64,000 nt of DNA from Mycolicibacterium iranicum. GTDB taxonomy: Bacteria > Actinomycetota > Actinomycetes > Mycobacteriales > Mycobacteriaceae. Shown in pieces: positions 15,950 through 24,757 of this stretch. Positions within the stretch are counted from its first letter, which is position 1. Each line of letters starts with the position of its first letter. Below the pieces are notes generated by a model, which ran no database searches, was not told the origin of the DNA, and worked only from the letters and a program-made list of their open reading frames with translations. The DNA is taken from the NCBI RefSeq assembly GCF_001650495.1, contig NZ_LWCS01000029.1, positions 1 through 64,000 on the forward strand. The letters are read 5' to 3'. Made by a program: the position numbers and the translations under genes.

Positions 15950-16870
15950 GTGACATGGCGTCGCATCGGCGCTCTGATGCTGTCTTTGGTCGCGCTGGCC
16001 GGCTGCGCCCGTAGCGCGGCTGATTCAACGCCGGCCGCACCAGGCCTCACCGACATCGGCGGCGGTCGGGCGCTGTTTTTGGAGTGTCAGGGATCCGGAG
16101 CGCCAACGGTTTTCGTTATTCCGGGCCAGGGCAGCTATGCCGAGGCGTGGAACTATCTCATCCCGCCTGGCGACCCGATCTGGTCGTCGAGATACGACGC
16201 CATCGAGGACGCCGAGTTGGTGCCGAGCCCCGACGCGGCACAACCGACGGTGGCCCGCTCGACCCGTATCTGCGTCTACGACCGGCCGGACACGCGCCCC
16301 GACGGGGAGGACCGGTCGACGCCCGTACCCCAGCCGCACAGCACCCAGCAGGACGTCGAGGACGTGCTGGCACTGATCCGTTCGGCGGGTCTGCCGGGTC
16401 CGTTGGTGTTCGCCGCCCATTCCTATGGCGGCATGATCCTGAACCTGCTCGCGCGCGAGCATCCCGACCTGGTGGCCGGACTGGTGTTTGTGGAACCGAC
16501 ATCGGAGTTCCTCACCAGCGTCGGCACCCCGGCACAGAACGCGGCGTTCTTCACGGATTCGCGTGACCGGCCTGGCACCGAAGCGGTGCAGATGGAGCAA
16601 GCCTTCGCGGCGGTGAAGGCGGCGCCGCCGCTACCCGCGGTGCCTGCGGCGGTACTCAGCGGCGACCGCTTCCCGCCGCCGGAACAGCTCAAGGCGGACA
16701 ACTACACGCAGGCGCAAATTCATCACGCCAACGCGATGCTGGCGGCGGCGCTGGGCACCACCAACGTGGTGGTGCCGGGCAGCGGCCACAGCATGATGCT
16801 CTACCAGCCGCGGGCGGTCGCGGACGCGATCATCCGGGTGGTCGACCAGGTCCGCGGTTCGCTCCGCTGA
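15950..16870 (+). CDS. Alpha/beta-hydrolase lipoprotein
   Basis: A 306-aa exported hydrolase. A short charged n-region (TWRR) and hydrophobic core end in a lipobox ALAGC with C19, so it should be lipid-anchored outside the membrane. The fold is alpha/beta hydrolase: oxyanion region FVIPGQGS, nucleophile S158 in AAHSYGG, Asp probably in AVLSGDRF, and His in GSGHSMML. It resembles esterases or peptidases of the secreted alpha/beta-hydrolase group; the substrate is unknown. The start is GTG 15950. It appears monocistronic, with a 60-bp gap to the next gene. Confidence 0.85.
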   Translation: MTWRRIGALMLSLVALAGCARSAADSTPAAPGLTDIGGGRALFLECQGSGAPTVFVIPGQGSYAEAWNYLIPPGDPIWSSRYDAIEDAELVPSPDAAQPTVARSTRICVYDRPDTRPDGEDRSTPVPQPHSTQQDVEDVLALIRSAGLPGPLVFAAHSYGGMILNLLAREHPDLVAGLVFVEPTSEFLTSVGTPAQNAAFFTDSRDRPGTEAVQMEQAFAAVKAAPPLPAVPAAVLSGDRFPPPEQLKADNYTQAQIHHANAMLAAALGTTNVVVPGSGHSMMLYQPRAVADAIIRVVDQVRGSLR

Positions 16871-16930
16871 GCGGCCGGTTACCGCCGTGAGTCTCTGGGT
16901 ACTCGCAGGGCACCTTTGCGAGGAGGAACC

Positions 16931-17572
16931 ATGGTTGACACACCGACCCGGGCTCACCGCGGCTCTCTGCAGATTCCGCGCAGCCGAGGCGCGGTGAGCG
17001 GGCTGCTGATAGTGCTGTTGGGCATCTGGGGCGCACTCGTCCCGTTCATCGGCCCCCTCTTCGACTTCGCGTTCAGCCCCGACCGTCCGTGGGCGTGGAC
17101 CATGGGCCGCGAATGGCTGCAGGTGCTGCCGGGGCTGGTCGCCGTGATCGGCGGTCTGTTGATGTTCGTGTCGCGTAACCGCGCGACGGCCATGCTCGGT
17201 AGCTGGCTCGCGGTGGCCGCGGGCGCGTGGTTCGTCGTCGGGCGCGCAGTGGCGGGTCCGCTGGGACTCGGCGACGCCGGCCAACCGGTGGCCGCGAGCG
17301 ACGCGCAGCGGGTGTGGCTCGAGCTTTCGTATTTCTCCGGGCTCGGAGCGCTCATAGTGTTCCTCGGCGCGCTCGCGGCGGGCCGGCTTTCGGTTCGCTC
17401 GGCGCGCGATATCGCCTACCGCGAGGCGCACACCCACACCGTCGATCCCGTGTCACCGGATCAGCCGACCTCGTGGGATCAGTCCGATGCGGTGACGGAG
17501 CCGGTGGAACGCCGGCGGTCCACCCTGTTCGGGCGTCGCCGCCGGCGCGTCAGGGACAAGCTGCCGATCTAG
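16931..17572 (+). CDS. Conserved integral membrane protein
   Basis: A 213-aa protein with four predicted membrane helices (about residues 25-45, 70-85, 95-115, 140-160). The C-terminal tail is charged and Arg-rich (RRRSTLFGRRRRRVRDKL). The ATG at 16931 directly follows GAGGAGG. The N-terminal half resembles small actinobacterial four-helix proteins of unknown function. It converges on car, sharing four bases at the stops (17569-17572). Confidence 0.78.
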   Translation: MVDTPTRAHRGSLQIPRSRGAVSGLLIVLLGIWGALVPFIGPLFDFAFSPDRPWAWTMGREWLQVLPGLVAVIGGLLMFVSRNRATAMLGSWLAVAAGAWFVVGRAVAGPLGLGDAGQPVAASDAQRVWLELSYFSGLGALIVFLGALAAGRLSVRSARDIAYREAHTHTVDPVSPDQPTSWDQSDAVTEPVERRRSTLFGRRRRRVRDKLPI

Positions 17573-20500
17573 AGCAGTCCGAGTTGCTCCAGATCGGTGA
17601 CGTACTTGACGATCACCGGACGACTGATGTGCGGGATGTCCTTGTCGGGGCCGATCTTCGCATCCTGAACGGCCGCCCGGAAGTGGTCGGTCGGCGCCAT
17701 TGAGCCGCGGATCGGAAACTCCGGTTTCTGGTAGTTGTGCAGCAGTGGCAACAGTGAAGCCTGCCGCTGCTTCTCGGGTAATCCGTTGGTCGCCAACGTA
17801 AACCGTTGTAACCATGTCGCGTAGTCGCCCACACGCCGCACCGGGTAGCCCGCGTCGATGATCCAGTCGACGAACTCGTCGAGACCGATGCCGTCGTCGT
17901 ACGGGTTCATGACGTGGTAGGTCTCGAAGCCTGTGACCGAGTCATTGCGGACTTCGGCGCCGAGAGTGGATATCGCCTCGGCGATGAATTCCACTGGGAG
18001 ACCATCGTAGTGGGCCCGTTGGCGATTGCCGTCGCCGTCGAGCTGATAGAACGAATCCGGGGCCACACCTGTGGCGACCAAGCTCAGGATCAGCCGGGTG
18101 AACATGTCCGGCACGTTGAGCTGACCCGTGTAGGTGGTATCGGCAAGGATCATGTCGCACCGGAACACCGCAACCGGGAGCCCGCACAGGTCGTGCGCTT
18201 CCCGCAGGAGCACCTCGCCCGCCCACTTGCTGTTGCCGTAACCATTGGCGTAACTGTCGTCGACTGCTCGGGTGGCGCTGACCTGCCTGATGTCGGCGCC
18301 TTCGGTGAACTGTCCCGGTTCGATCCCGGCACCGACACCGATGGTGGACACGTATACGAACGGCTTGAGGTGCGTGGTCAGCGCGAGCTTGATCAGCTCG
18401 CCGGTGCCGAGTGCATTGGGTCCGAAAAGCTGACTGTAAGGCAGCACGTGGTTCACAAGAGCCGCGGGATCGACGATCAGGTCGACGGTATCGGCGAGCC
18501 GCTGCCACCTCTGCGGGTCGAGTCCGAGGTCGGGCTCACCCTTGTCGCCCGCGACGACCTCGAGGTGGCCGTCGGCCAGCCGCCGGTAATGCTCCAGGAG
18601 TCGAGGATCGCCGCTGTCGAAGGTGCTGTCGAGCCGATCGCGGGCGGCAGCATCATCTTTCGCGCGGACCAGGCAGATCAACGTGCCGTCGACGACCGAC
18701 AACCGCTCCAGCCATTCCAGCGCCAGGTAGCGCCCGAGGAATCCCGTCGCCCCGGTGAGCAGGACGGTGCGCACCTCGCTTCGAGGACCGGGTAATGCCG
18801 CGGCCTCCGTAAGGGTTTTCGTGTCGATGAACTTGTCGAGCGTCAGGTCTCGCGCATGCACCTCGCTGGCATCGTGACCGTGCACCGACGCGAAAGTAGG
18901 CCTTGTCGAGCGGTTTTCACGTTCTGCGTCGACGTACTCGGCCAGCGTGCGAAGGTCGGTCGCGGGGCTCACGATGACCCCGACAGGAACCTCGACGCCA
19001 AAGATATCCTGAAGAAGATTGCCAAATGTCAACGCGGACAGTGAGTCCCCGCCAAGGTCGGTGAAGTGCGCGTCGGGTCCCAAGTCCCCTGCCGCGGTGC
19101 CGAGCAGGGCACCCGCCGCGCGGCTCACGGTTTCCAGCGCCGGCCGGTCCGCCCCTGACAGGCGCAGCGCGCGAAGCTCCTCGGCCTGCCCATCGGCAAG
19201 TTCGGAGTACAGCGTTTCGAGCCGGTCGCTGTAGCGCTCTTTGAGCTTGGGCCGCGCCAGCTTTCGAATGCCGGTCAGCAGTCCGTTTTCGAGTGTGAAT
19301 GGCGTGGTCTCCACCAGGAAGTCGCGCGGGATCTCGTAGGACTGTAGGCCTGCCGTCTTGGCCACGTTCTGCAGAGATTCGCTGATGAGTGTCTTCACAT
19401 CGTCGTGGGCCAGCGCCGCCTCGGTCGGCACGACGACGGCGAGCAGGTAGGAGCGGGAGCTGTTGCCGTACACGTATATCTGGTGGATCCAGGGGCTGTC
19501 GCCGAACACCGCCTCGAGTTTCGAGACGGTGACGAACTCGCCCTGCGAAAGCTTGAGGACGTTGTTGCGCCGGTCGAGATAGACCAGCTGATCCGGTCCG
19601 GTCTCGGCGACGATATCGCCGGTGCGGTAATAGCCGTCCTCGTCGAACATCTCGGCCGTCACCTCGGGCCGCTTGTAGTAACCCGGGAAGAGGCTTTCCG
19701 ACTTGACCAGGAGCTCACCGCGGGGATGGGGTCGATCGGTGTGGAAGTAGCCGAGGTCGGGAACGTCGACCAACTTGTAGTCGGTCACCGGCGGGCGCTG
19801 CACCTGCCCGTCGACGAAGACCGCGCCCGCCTCGGTCGAGCCGTAGCCGTCGACCAGATGCAGATCCAGCAGTTCCTCGACGAACCGCTTCATCTCCACC
19901 GACAGTGGCGCCGATCCTGACAGCGCAGTCAGATAGCGGCCGCCGAGCAGGCGCTGGCGAAGCTCGGCATAGATCTCGGAGTCGGGCCCGCCGCGGCTGT
20001 CGACCTCCTTCGCCACCTCTGCATAGATGGTGTCCCAAATTCTCGGTACGAACGACAGTTGAGTGGGTCGCACCAGCGCCAGATCCTGCAGGAACGTCGA
20101 AAGATCGCTTCTGGCAGCAAAATACGCCGTACCTCCTGACCCGAGCGTGCCGTAGAGCTGCATGCGACCCATGACGTGGCTCATCGGCATGAAGTTCAGT
20201 GTGATCGAGGGGTCTCCGACGCTGTCACCCCAGCGGGCACGTCCCGACGGGCGCCACGCGTTGGAGACCATCCGCTGTGTGTATATCGCGCCCTTGGGGG
20301 CTCCGGTGCTGCCGGAGGTATAGATCAGCAGCGCCAGAGTATCCGGGCCGGGAGACAGTTGCGGCTGCGCAAGCGTCGATGTCGAGCCTCGCGCGATGGC
20401 GTCGGACAGCGATTCCACCGTGATCGCGCTGCTGATCCGGTCGAGGCGGCTGCGTGCTCCCTCGACCATGTCGCGGTGTTCGTCGACTTGGGCCACATAG

Positions 20501-21057
20501 TCGAAAACGACGATGCGGCTGACAGTCGGCGCCGCTGCGGCGAGGTCGACGGCGTCGTCGAGGTAGTCGATGGACGAGGCAATCACGACGGGCTCTGTCT
20601 CGGTGATGATGGGCCGCAAGGCCGTCACCGGGGAGGCGGTTTGCAGCGGCACGGACACGGCTCCACGCAGGATCAACCCGATGTCGATGGTGGCGTAGTC
20701 GACGCTGGTGAAGCCCAGCAGTGCGACACGGTCGCCGGGGTGCACATCGGTGAGGGCCGCTGCGAGGGCGTGCGCGCGGTGCGACACCTCGGCGTAGCTC
20801 AGCGTCTGAAAAGTGGGCAGCAGTTCCGCCGATGTGCGTCCGGTGGCTGGATCGGCGACCAACCGAATCTCGCGCTGCCCCAGGGCAGGTCGATCGGCAT
20901 AACCGTCAAACACCGTCTCGACGATCGACGGGAGAGTCAGATCCGGTGCGTCGATGGCGGCGGCGATGCCGGCGTCGGGTGCAGCTTGTGCGAACTGGCA
21001 ATCGGTGGAAAACAATTGGGCGATGCGGCGCTCGAGGCGATCCTCGCGAGTCGACAT
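17569..21057 (-). CDS. car: Carboxylic acid reductase (adenylation–thiolation–reductase)
   Basis: An 1162-aa enzyme that reduces fatty or aromatic acids to aldehydes with ATP and NADPH; mycobacterial orthologues are named fadD9/car. The adenylation domain (about 1-640) has LIYTSGSTGAPKGA at 245-257, VDGYGSTEAG at 402-411 and YYRTGD at 476-481. The carrier domain has LGGDSLSAL with S672, the phosphopantetheine site. The reductase domain (about 735-1162) has TGATGFLG at 768-775 and the YxxxK pair Y940/K944. The ATG at 21057 follows GAGGAGG; an in-frame extension to 21135 crosses the palindrome upstream and is rejected. It needs a phosphopantetheinyl transferase encoded elsewhere. Confidence 0.96.
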   Translation of the reverse strand: MSTREDRLERRIAQLFSTDCQFAQAAPDAGIAAAIDAPDLTLPSIVETVFDGYADRPALGQREIRLVADPATGRTSAELLPTFQTLSYAEVSHRAHALAAALTDVHPGDRVALLGFTSVDYATIDIGLILRGAVSVPLQTASPVTALRPIITETEPVVIASSIDYLDDAVDLAAAAPTVSRIVVFDYVAQVDEHRDMVEGARSRLDRISSAITVESLSDAIARGSTSTLAQPQLSPGPDTLALLIYTSGSTGAPKGAIYTQRMVSNAWRPSGRARWGDSVGDPSITLNFMPMSHVMGRMQLYGTLGSGGTAYFAARSDLSTFLQDLALVRPTQLSFVPRIWDTIYAEVAKEVDSRGGPDSEIYAELRQRLLGGRYLTALSGSAPLSVEMKRFVEELLDLHLVDGYGSTEAGAVFVDGQVQRPPVTDYKLVDVPDLGYFHTDRPHPRGELLVKSESLFPGYYKRPEVTAEMFDEDGYYRTGDIVAETGPDQLVYLDRRNNVLKLSQGEFVTVSKLEAVFGDSPWIHQIYVYGNSSRSYLLAVVVPTEAALAHDDVKTLISESLQNVAKTAGLQSYEIPRDFLVETTPFTLENGLLTGIRKLARPKLKERYSDRLETLYSELADGQAEELRALRLSGADRPALETVSRAAGALLGTAAGDLGPDAHFTDLGGDSLSALTFGNLLQDIFGVEVPVGVIVSPATDLRTLAEYVDAERENRSTRPTFASVHGHDASEVHARDLTLDKFIDTKTLTEAAALPGPRSEVRTVLLTGATGFLGRYLALEWLERLSVVDGTLICLVRAKDDAAARDRLDSTFDSGDPRLLEHYRRLADGHLEVVAGDKGEPDLGLDPQRWQRLADTVDLIVDPAALVNHVLPYSQLFGPNALGTGELIKLALTTHLKPFVYVSTIGVGAGIEPGQFTEGADIRQVSATRAVDDSYANGYGNSKWAGEVLLREAHDLCGLPVAVFRCDMILADTTYTGQLNVPDMFTRLILSLVATGVAPDSFYQLDGDGNRQRAHYDGLPVEFIAEAISTLGAEVRNDSVTGFETYHVMNPYDDGIGLDEFVDWIIDAGYPVRRVGDYATWLQRFTLATNGLPEKQRQASLLPLLHNYQKPEFPIRGSMAPTDHFRAAVQDAKIGPDKDIPHISRPVIVKYVTDLEQLGLL

Positions 21058-21370
21058 GGTGCCTCCTCGAAAATAACTAGTGGGAAAAAGGGGCGCAACG
21101 TTGCGCCCATGAATTGCTACGTTGCTGAAAACCAAGGTATTCCGCGAAGTGGCGGGTATGGGCTGTCAATACGCTGTGAGAGTGTTGGACGCGCAGCGTG
21201 TGTGGGTGTGACAGCCGCCGCTGGTGCGGCCCAATGTGTCGTTGAACACGCGAATTTTTCGACGAACATGCCGGCGGGTGGGCAAATCCTTTGGTGTGAA
21301 ACGCTTTCCACGAGGTGCGCCGCCAGTCTGCTGGAGGGGCCGCCATGCCCTGGAGCGCTAGCGTGGCGAA
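21058..21370. other. 313-bp divergent intergenic region between car and the P450-like fragment
   Basis: Holds the 18-bp palindrome (21091-21108). A TTGACA on the minus strand at 21169-21164 is a possible -35 for car, though no -10 is found at standard spacing. TAGCGT at 21359-21364, six bases before the ATG at 21371, is a possible -10 for a leaderless plus-strand transcript. No gene is seen in it. Confidence 0.4.
21091..21108 (-). terminator. Perfect 18-bp palindrome followed by a T-run in the car leader
   Basis: GGGCGCAACGTTGCGCCC is fully self-complementary. Read on the minus strand it is followed at once by CTTTTT (21090-21085), then the car ribosome site and the ATG at 21057. This is the form of an intrinsic terminator or attenuator, placed upstream of the gene it would affect. 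It could instead be a dimeric repressor site. Confidence 0.5.
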
Positions 21371-21727
21371 ATGGCCGGAAGCGACATGAACGCCGAGGTG
21401 GACACCGTGCCGCGTATGCTCGCCGCCCGACTCCCGGAGCCCGCGGAAGACGATCCGGCGGTCATCGTCCTGGGTGAACGGCTGCACGGCATCCTCGTCG
21501 CGCTCGGCGTGGCTCCCCGTGACTGGCTGCGGATCGCGAGGAGGCTGGAGGTACCCGACACCAGAACGGCAGCGGCACTCGGCGCTTATGTCGACGTCCT
21601 GGTAGCCGAACGGTGTCGTTGCCCCGGCGAGGATCTGGTCTCCGATCTCGTGGCATTTGAAGTCGACGGTCGCGGCCTGACGGCCGATGAGCTCAGGCTT
21701 ATCGTCGTCGGCCTGCTGACGTCGTAG
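21371..21727 (+). CDS. Cytochrome P450-like fragment (118 aa)
   Basis: The C-terminal half, YVDVLVAERCRCPGEDLVSDLVAFEVDGRGLTADELRLIVVGLLTS, reads like the segment of a bacterial P450 just before the I-helix (ERRxxPGDDLLSxLVxAExDGDxLxxxEL). The protein stops where AGHET/AGxxT and the haem-binding Cys region would follow. With no haem site it cannot be an active P450. It is either a truncated gene or a small stand-alone domain retained for another role. The ATG at 21371 may be leaderless. No downstream P450 fragment is seen. Confidence 0.55.
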   Translation: MAGSDMNAEVDTVPRMLAARLPEPAEDDPAVIVLGERLHGILVALGVAPRDWLRIARRLEVPDTRTAAALGAYVDVLVAERCRCPGEDLVSDLVAFEVDGRGLTADELRLIVVGLLTS

Positions 21728-21733
21728 ATGCGG

Positions 21734-21961
21734 TCACGCCGCCGCGACATCGCGGGCGCGCGCATGACAGAGTGCGTTCCGGCTGGCGGGCTTCGCGGTG
21801 TACATGGCGTTGTCGGCGGAGGTGAGCAGCCGGTCGAGATCGCATTGCGCAGGGGACTGCACTTCCACCAGGGCGTTGTCGTCGACCACGGCCTGCAACG
21901 AAGCCAGTTGTGACGACAGCTTCACATTGCTGCGCAGCGGGACGAATCCGGCGTGTGGCAT
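21734..21961 (-). pseudogene. GGDEF (diguanylate cyclase) C-terminal remnant
   Basis: The minus-strand frame ends LDRLLTSADNAMYTAKPASRN..., closely matching the final helix of GGDEF domains (LLxxADxAMYxAKxxGRN). No GGDEF/GGEEF signature or upstream domain is present, and only about 75 codons are open, so this is the tail of a lost gene. It lies immediately downstream of the MarR gene on the same strand. Confidence 0.55.
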
Positions 21962-21964
21962 TGG

Positions 21965-22429
21965 CTAGCTACGAGACCCGGCAGGGTCGAGAGCGTCCAG
22001 AAGTCGCTGCATCGATCGGCACATCTGGCGGAAGTCCGGCTCGCCGAGGATGTCTGCCCAACGCTGTTCGATCCCGGCGACCGCAACGCCCGCATCGGCC
22101 ATCAGCTGTCGCCCACGCGCAGTCAGGTCGATCAGCTTTGCCCGCCCGTCGTCCGGGTCCGGCCGACGGGCCAGGTATCCGAGTTCGACGAGGTCGTTGA
22201 CGAGTTCAGAGCAGGCGGCCAGGCTCAACTGCGCTCGAGCGGCCAATTCGGTCAGCCTGATCCCGCCCGTTCGGATGTTCCCGAAAATCTGGAAGTGCGG
22301 CTCTCGGATGTCGCCGTACCCTGCCGCCAACCGTGGCGCGCCGAGGTCATCGCGAAACTCGCGCAGCAACCGAACCAGGAGTTGCCCCACCGCCAATCGT
22401 TCGGAGGGCAGGTTTCTTGACGCCGCCAT
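21965..22429 (-). CDS. MarR-family transcriptional regulator
   Basis: A 154-aa winged-helix regulator. The recognition region GGIRLTELAARAQLSLAACSELVNDLVELGYLARRPDPDDGRAKLIDLTARGR (about 55-105) shows the MarR helix-turn-helix and the beta-wing with the conserved D-x-DGR. The ATG at 22429 is preferred; a TTG at 22441 would add four residues. It is divergent from an alpha/beta hydrolase, with clustered inverted repeats between them, so it probably represses both. The inducing ligand is unknown. Confidence 0.9.
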   Translation of the reverse strand: MAASRNLPSERLAVGQLLVRLLREFRDDLGAPRLAAGYGDIREPHFQIFGNIRTGGIRLTELAARAQLSLAACSELVNDLVELGYLARRPDPDDGRAKLIDLTARGRQLMADAGVAVAGIEQRWADILGEPDFRQMCRSMQRLLDALDPAGSRS

Positions 22430-22452
22430 GCTTGCCGACAATACTACGGTTA

Positions 22453-22472
22453 CCGAAGTTTCGGATTCCGAA
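22453..22472. promoter_or_regulatory. Overlapping inverted repeats: probable MarR operator
   Basis: CCGAAgtTTCGG (22453-22464) and TTCGGAtTCCGAA (22460-22472) overlap within the divergent gap. Flanking TTAC/GTAA extends the symmetry to about 22450-22476. The cluster ends just before the plus-strand gene and covers the likely promoter zone of both genes. Confidence 0.6.
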
Positions 22473-22491
22473 GTAAATGAGAGGCGCCGCT

Positions 22492-23328
22492 ATGGCCGAC
22501 CACGTAATCTCCACGGAGCTGGGCCGTTTGTACGTCGAGACGCTTGGCGGCGCGGCGATGTCACAAACCCCGGTGGTGTTGTGGCACAGCCTGTTCCTCG
22601 ACTCCCGGTCGTGGTGTGGACTGGGGGACGGGCTTTCCGCGCATCGGCGGGTCATCGTCATCGACGGGCCGTCCCACGGGCGCAGTGAGCCGATCGTCCG
22701 CGATTTCACGTTCGACGGCTGCGTGGCTGCCGCGGAGGCGGTCCTGGACGGCCTCGACATCGACGTGCCCGTGGACTGGGTCGGCAACGCGTGGGGCGGC
22801 CATGTCGGAATCCAGATGGCAGTGCGACGCCCAGAGCGGATTCGCTCATTGACCACGATCGGCACGCCCGCGCACCCGCTGCGTCCGGTCGAACGCTGGA
22901 CCAAGGCCTGGCCGCTCGTCAATCTCTACCGATGGGCGGGGCCTCACCCCTTGTTGCTCAAGCCGCTGTCCGACGCACTCGTCGGACCCGAATCATTCGC
23001 CGCCGCGCCGGAGCTCGCACAATCGGTGATGGCGGGATTCACCGCGGCGGACCGTCAGGCGATGTTCCGTGCGATGCGGTCCATGATGCTGAACCGGCCG
23101 GACATGCGTGCCGACATGGCCCACATCACCGCGCCCACTCTGATCGTTGCGGGTCGCGACGACTCGACCGGTTGGCGACCGGAGGCAGCGCGGGCCGTGG
23201 CCGACGAGATGTCGGACGCCCGAGTCGTCGCGGCCGCCGGGTCGGGGCACTCGTCGCCGTTGCTGATCGATCAGGAGACGGTGTTGGCCGCGCTCGGCGA
23301 CTTTCTGGGCGCGCCGCGGACCTGCTAG
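22492..23328 (+). CDS. Alpha/beta-hydrolase-fold protein with Ala at the nucleophile position
   Basis: A 278-aa alpha/beta-hydrolase fold. The oxyanion strand is VVLWHSLFLD. The elbow reads VGNAWGGHVG, placing A100 where Ser, Cys or Asp should be. The His (GSGHSSPLL near the C-terminus) and a putative acid (GRDDS) are present. Start ATG 22492 follows GAGAGG; ATG 22477 is an alternative adding five residues. It is divergent from the MarR gene and is its likely target. Loss of the nucleophile suggests a non-hydrolytic role such as ligand binding or cofactor-free oxygenation, but this is inference. Confidence 0.82.
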   Translation: MADHVISTELGRLYVETLGGAAMSQTPVVLWHSLFLDSRSWCGLGDGLSAHRRVIVIDGPSHGRSEPIVRDFTFDGCVAAAEAVLDGLDIDVPVDWVGNAWGGHVGIQMAVRRPERIRSLTTIGTPAHPLRPVERWTKAWPLVNLYRWAGPHPLLLKPLSDALVGPESFAAAPELAQSVMAGFTAADRQAMFRAMRSMMLNRPDMRADMAHITAPTLIVAGRDDSTGWRPEAARAVADEMSDARVVAAAGSGHSSPLLIDQETVLAALGDFLGAPRTC

Positions 23329-23413
23329 CCCGAGGTCACGTCATTGATGACACCCGGCGAAGAACCGGATCGGGTCGACCATCGGCGCAATCCCTTCGGC
23401 CGCGGTGGCTGGA

Positions 23414-24757
23414 TCAAAGGTCGCGAAGAATGAGTTCGAGAACCTCCAGACCCTCCAACAGAAGCTCTTCGCTGATGGCCAGGGGCGGCAGGAAACGCAG
23501 CACGTTGCCGAAAGTGCCACAGGTCAACACGATCACGCCGGCCTGGTGCGCAGCGGTGCTCAGCTTCTTGGTCAGCTCCGCATCAGGTTCCGTCGTGCCT
23601 GGTTTGACGAGTTCGACGGCGATCATCGCGCCGCGGCCGCGGACGTCACCGATCCGGTCGTCGTCGGCCTGCATCCGGCCGAGTTTGTCCTTCATCAGCG
23701 ATTCGATCTGTGCGGCCCGCGCGACCAGTCCATCGGCCTCGATCGTCTCGATGGTGGCCAGCGCGGCCGCGCAAGCGATCGGGTTTCCGCCGTACGTGCC
23801 ACCGAGCCCGCTGACATGCGGGGCGTCCATGATTTCGGCGCGACCTGTGACGGCCGACAGCGGCAGGCCGTCGGCGATGCCCTTCGCGGTGACGATCAGG
23901 TCGGGCACGATGCCTTCGTGCTCGCAGGCGAACCACGCGCCGGTGCGTGCGAACCCGGTCTGCACCTCGTCGGCGATGAACACGACGCCGTTGGCGCGGC
24001 ACCAGTCCAGCAGCGTCGGCAGGAAGCCTTCGGCGGGGACGATGAAGCCGCCTTCGCCCTGGATCGGTTCGATGATGACGGCGGCCAGATTGTCCGCGCC
24101 GATCTGTTTGTCGATCACGCTGATTGCGCGCCGCGCGGCGAGTTCGCCGTCGGTGGCCAGTTCCTTGCCACCGAATTCGGCGTCGCGGAACGGATAGGAC
24201 AGCGGCGCGCGGTAGATCTCGGGTGCGAACGGGCCGAAGCCGTGCTTGTAGGGCATCGACTTCGCGGTGAGCGCCATCGTCAAGTTCGTGCGGCCGTGGT
24301 AGGCGTGGTCGAACGCGACGACCGCCTGCTTGCCGGTGAACGTCCTGGCGATCTTGACGGCGTTTTCGACAGCCTCCGATCCGGAGTTGAACAGTGCGGA
24401 GCGTTTGTCGCCGTCTCCCGGGGTGAGCCGATTGAGCGCTTCGGCCACCGCCACGTACCCCTCGTAGGGCGTGACCATGAAACAGGTGTGGGTGAACTTG
24501 CCCGCCTGCTCGGCCACGGCGTCGACGACCTTGGGTGCGGCGTTCCCGATCGTGGTGACGGCGATACCGGAGCCCAGATCTATCAGGCGGTTGCCGTCGA
24601 CATCTTCGACGATTCCGCCGAATGCCCGCGCGGTGTAGACGGGCATGGTGTTGCCGACCCCTCGGGCCACCGCTGCGCTTTTCCGCGCGATCAATTCTGA
24701 CGACCGGGGGCCGGGGATGGCGGTGACGAGGTGGCGGCTCTGTTCGGGAGCGCTCAC
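23414..24757 (-). CDS. gabT: 4-aminobutyrate aminotransferase
   Basis: A 447-aa class III PLP-dependent aminotransferase. It converts GABA and 2-oxoglutarate to succinate semialdehyde and glutamate. Visible are the FNSGSEAVENAVKIAR cofactor region, AYHGRTNLTMALT, IIEPIQGEGGF, IADEVQTGFARTG (PLP-binding Asp) and the Lys Schiff-base region LIVTAKGIADGLPL. The GTG at 24757 lies five bases after AGGAGG. Position next to yajC-secDF matches gabT (Rv2589) in M. tuberculosis. A short stem-loop at 24765-24777 includes its ribosome site. Confidence 0.94.
   Translation of the reverse strand: MSAPEQSRHLVTAIPGPRSSELIARKSAAVARGVGNTMPVYTARAFGGIVEDVDGNRLIDLGSGIAVTTIGNAAPKVVDAVAEQAGKFTHTCFMVTPYEGYVAVAEALNRLTPGDGDKRSALFNSGSEAVENAVKIARTFTGKQAVVAFDHAYHGRTNLTMALTAKSMPYKHGFGPFAPEIYRAPLSYPFRDAEFGGKELATDGELAARRAISVIDKQIGADNLAAVIIEPIQGEGGFIVPAEGFLPTLLDWCRANGVVFIADEVQTGFARTGAWFACEHEGIVPDLIVTAKGIADGLPLSAVTGRAEIMDAPHVSGLGGTYGGNPIACAAALATIETIEADGLVARAAQIESLMKDKLGRMQADDDRIGDVRGRGAMIAVELVKPGTTEPDAELTKKLSTAAHQAGVIVLTCGTFGNVLRFLPPLAISEELLLEGLEVLELILRDL

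Noticed and set aside
21058..21135. Longer start for car at 21135
   Set aside because: The extension translates the 18-bp palindrome and lacks family similarity; ATG 21057 has a strong ribosome site.
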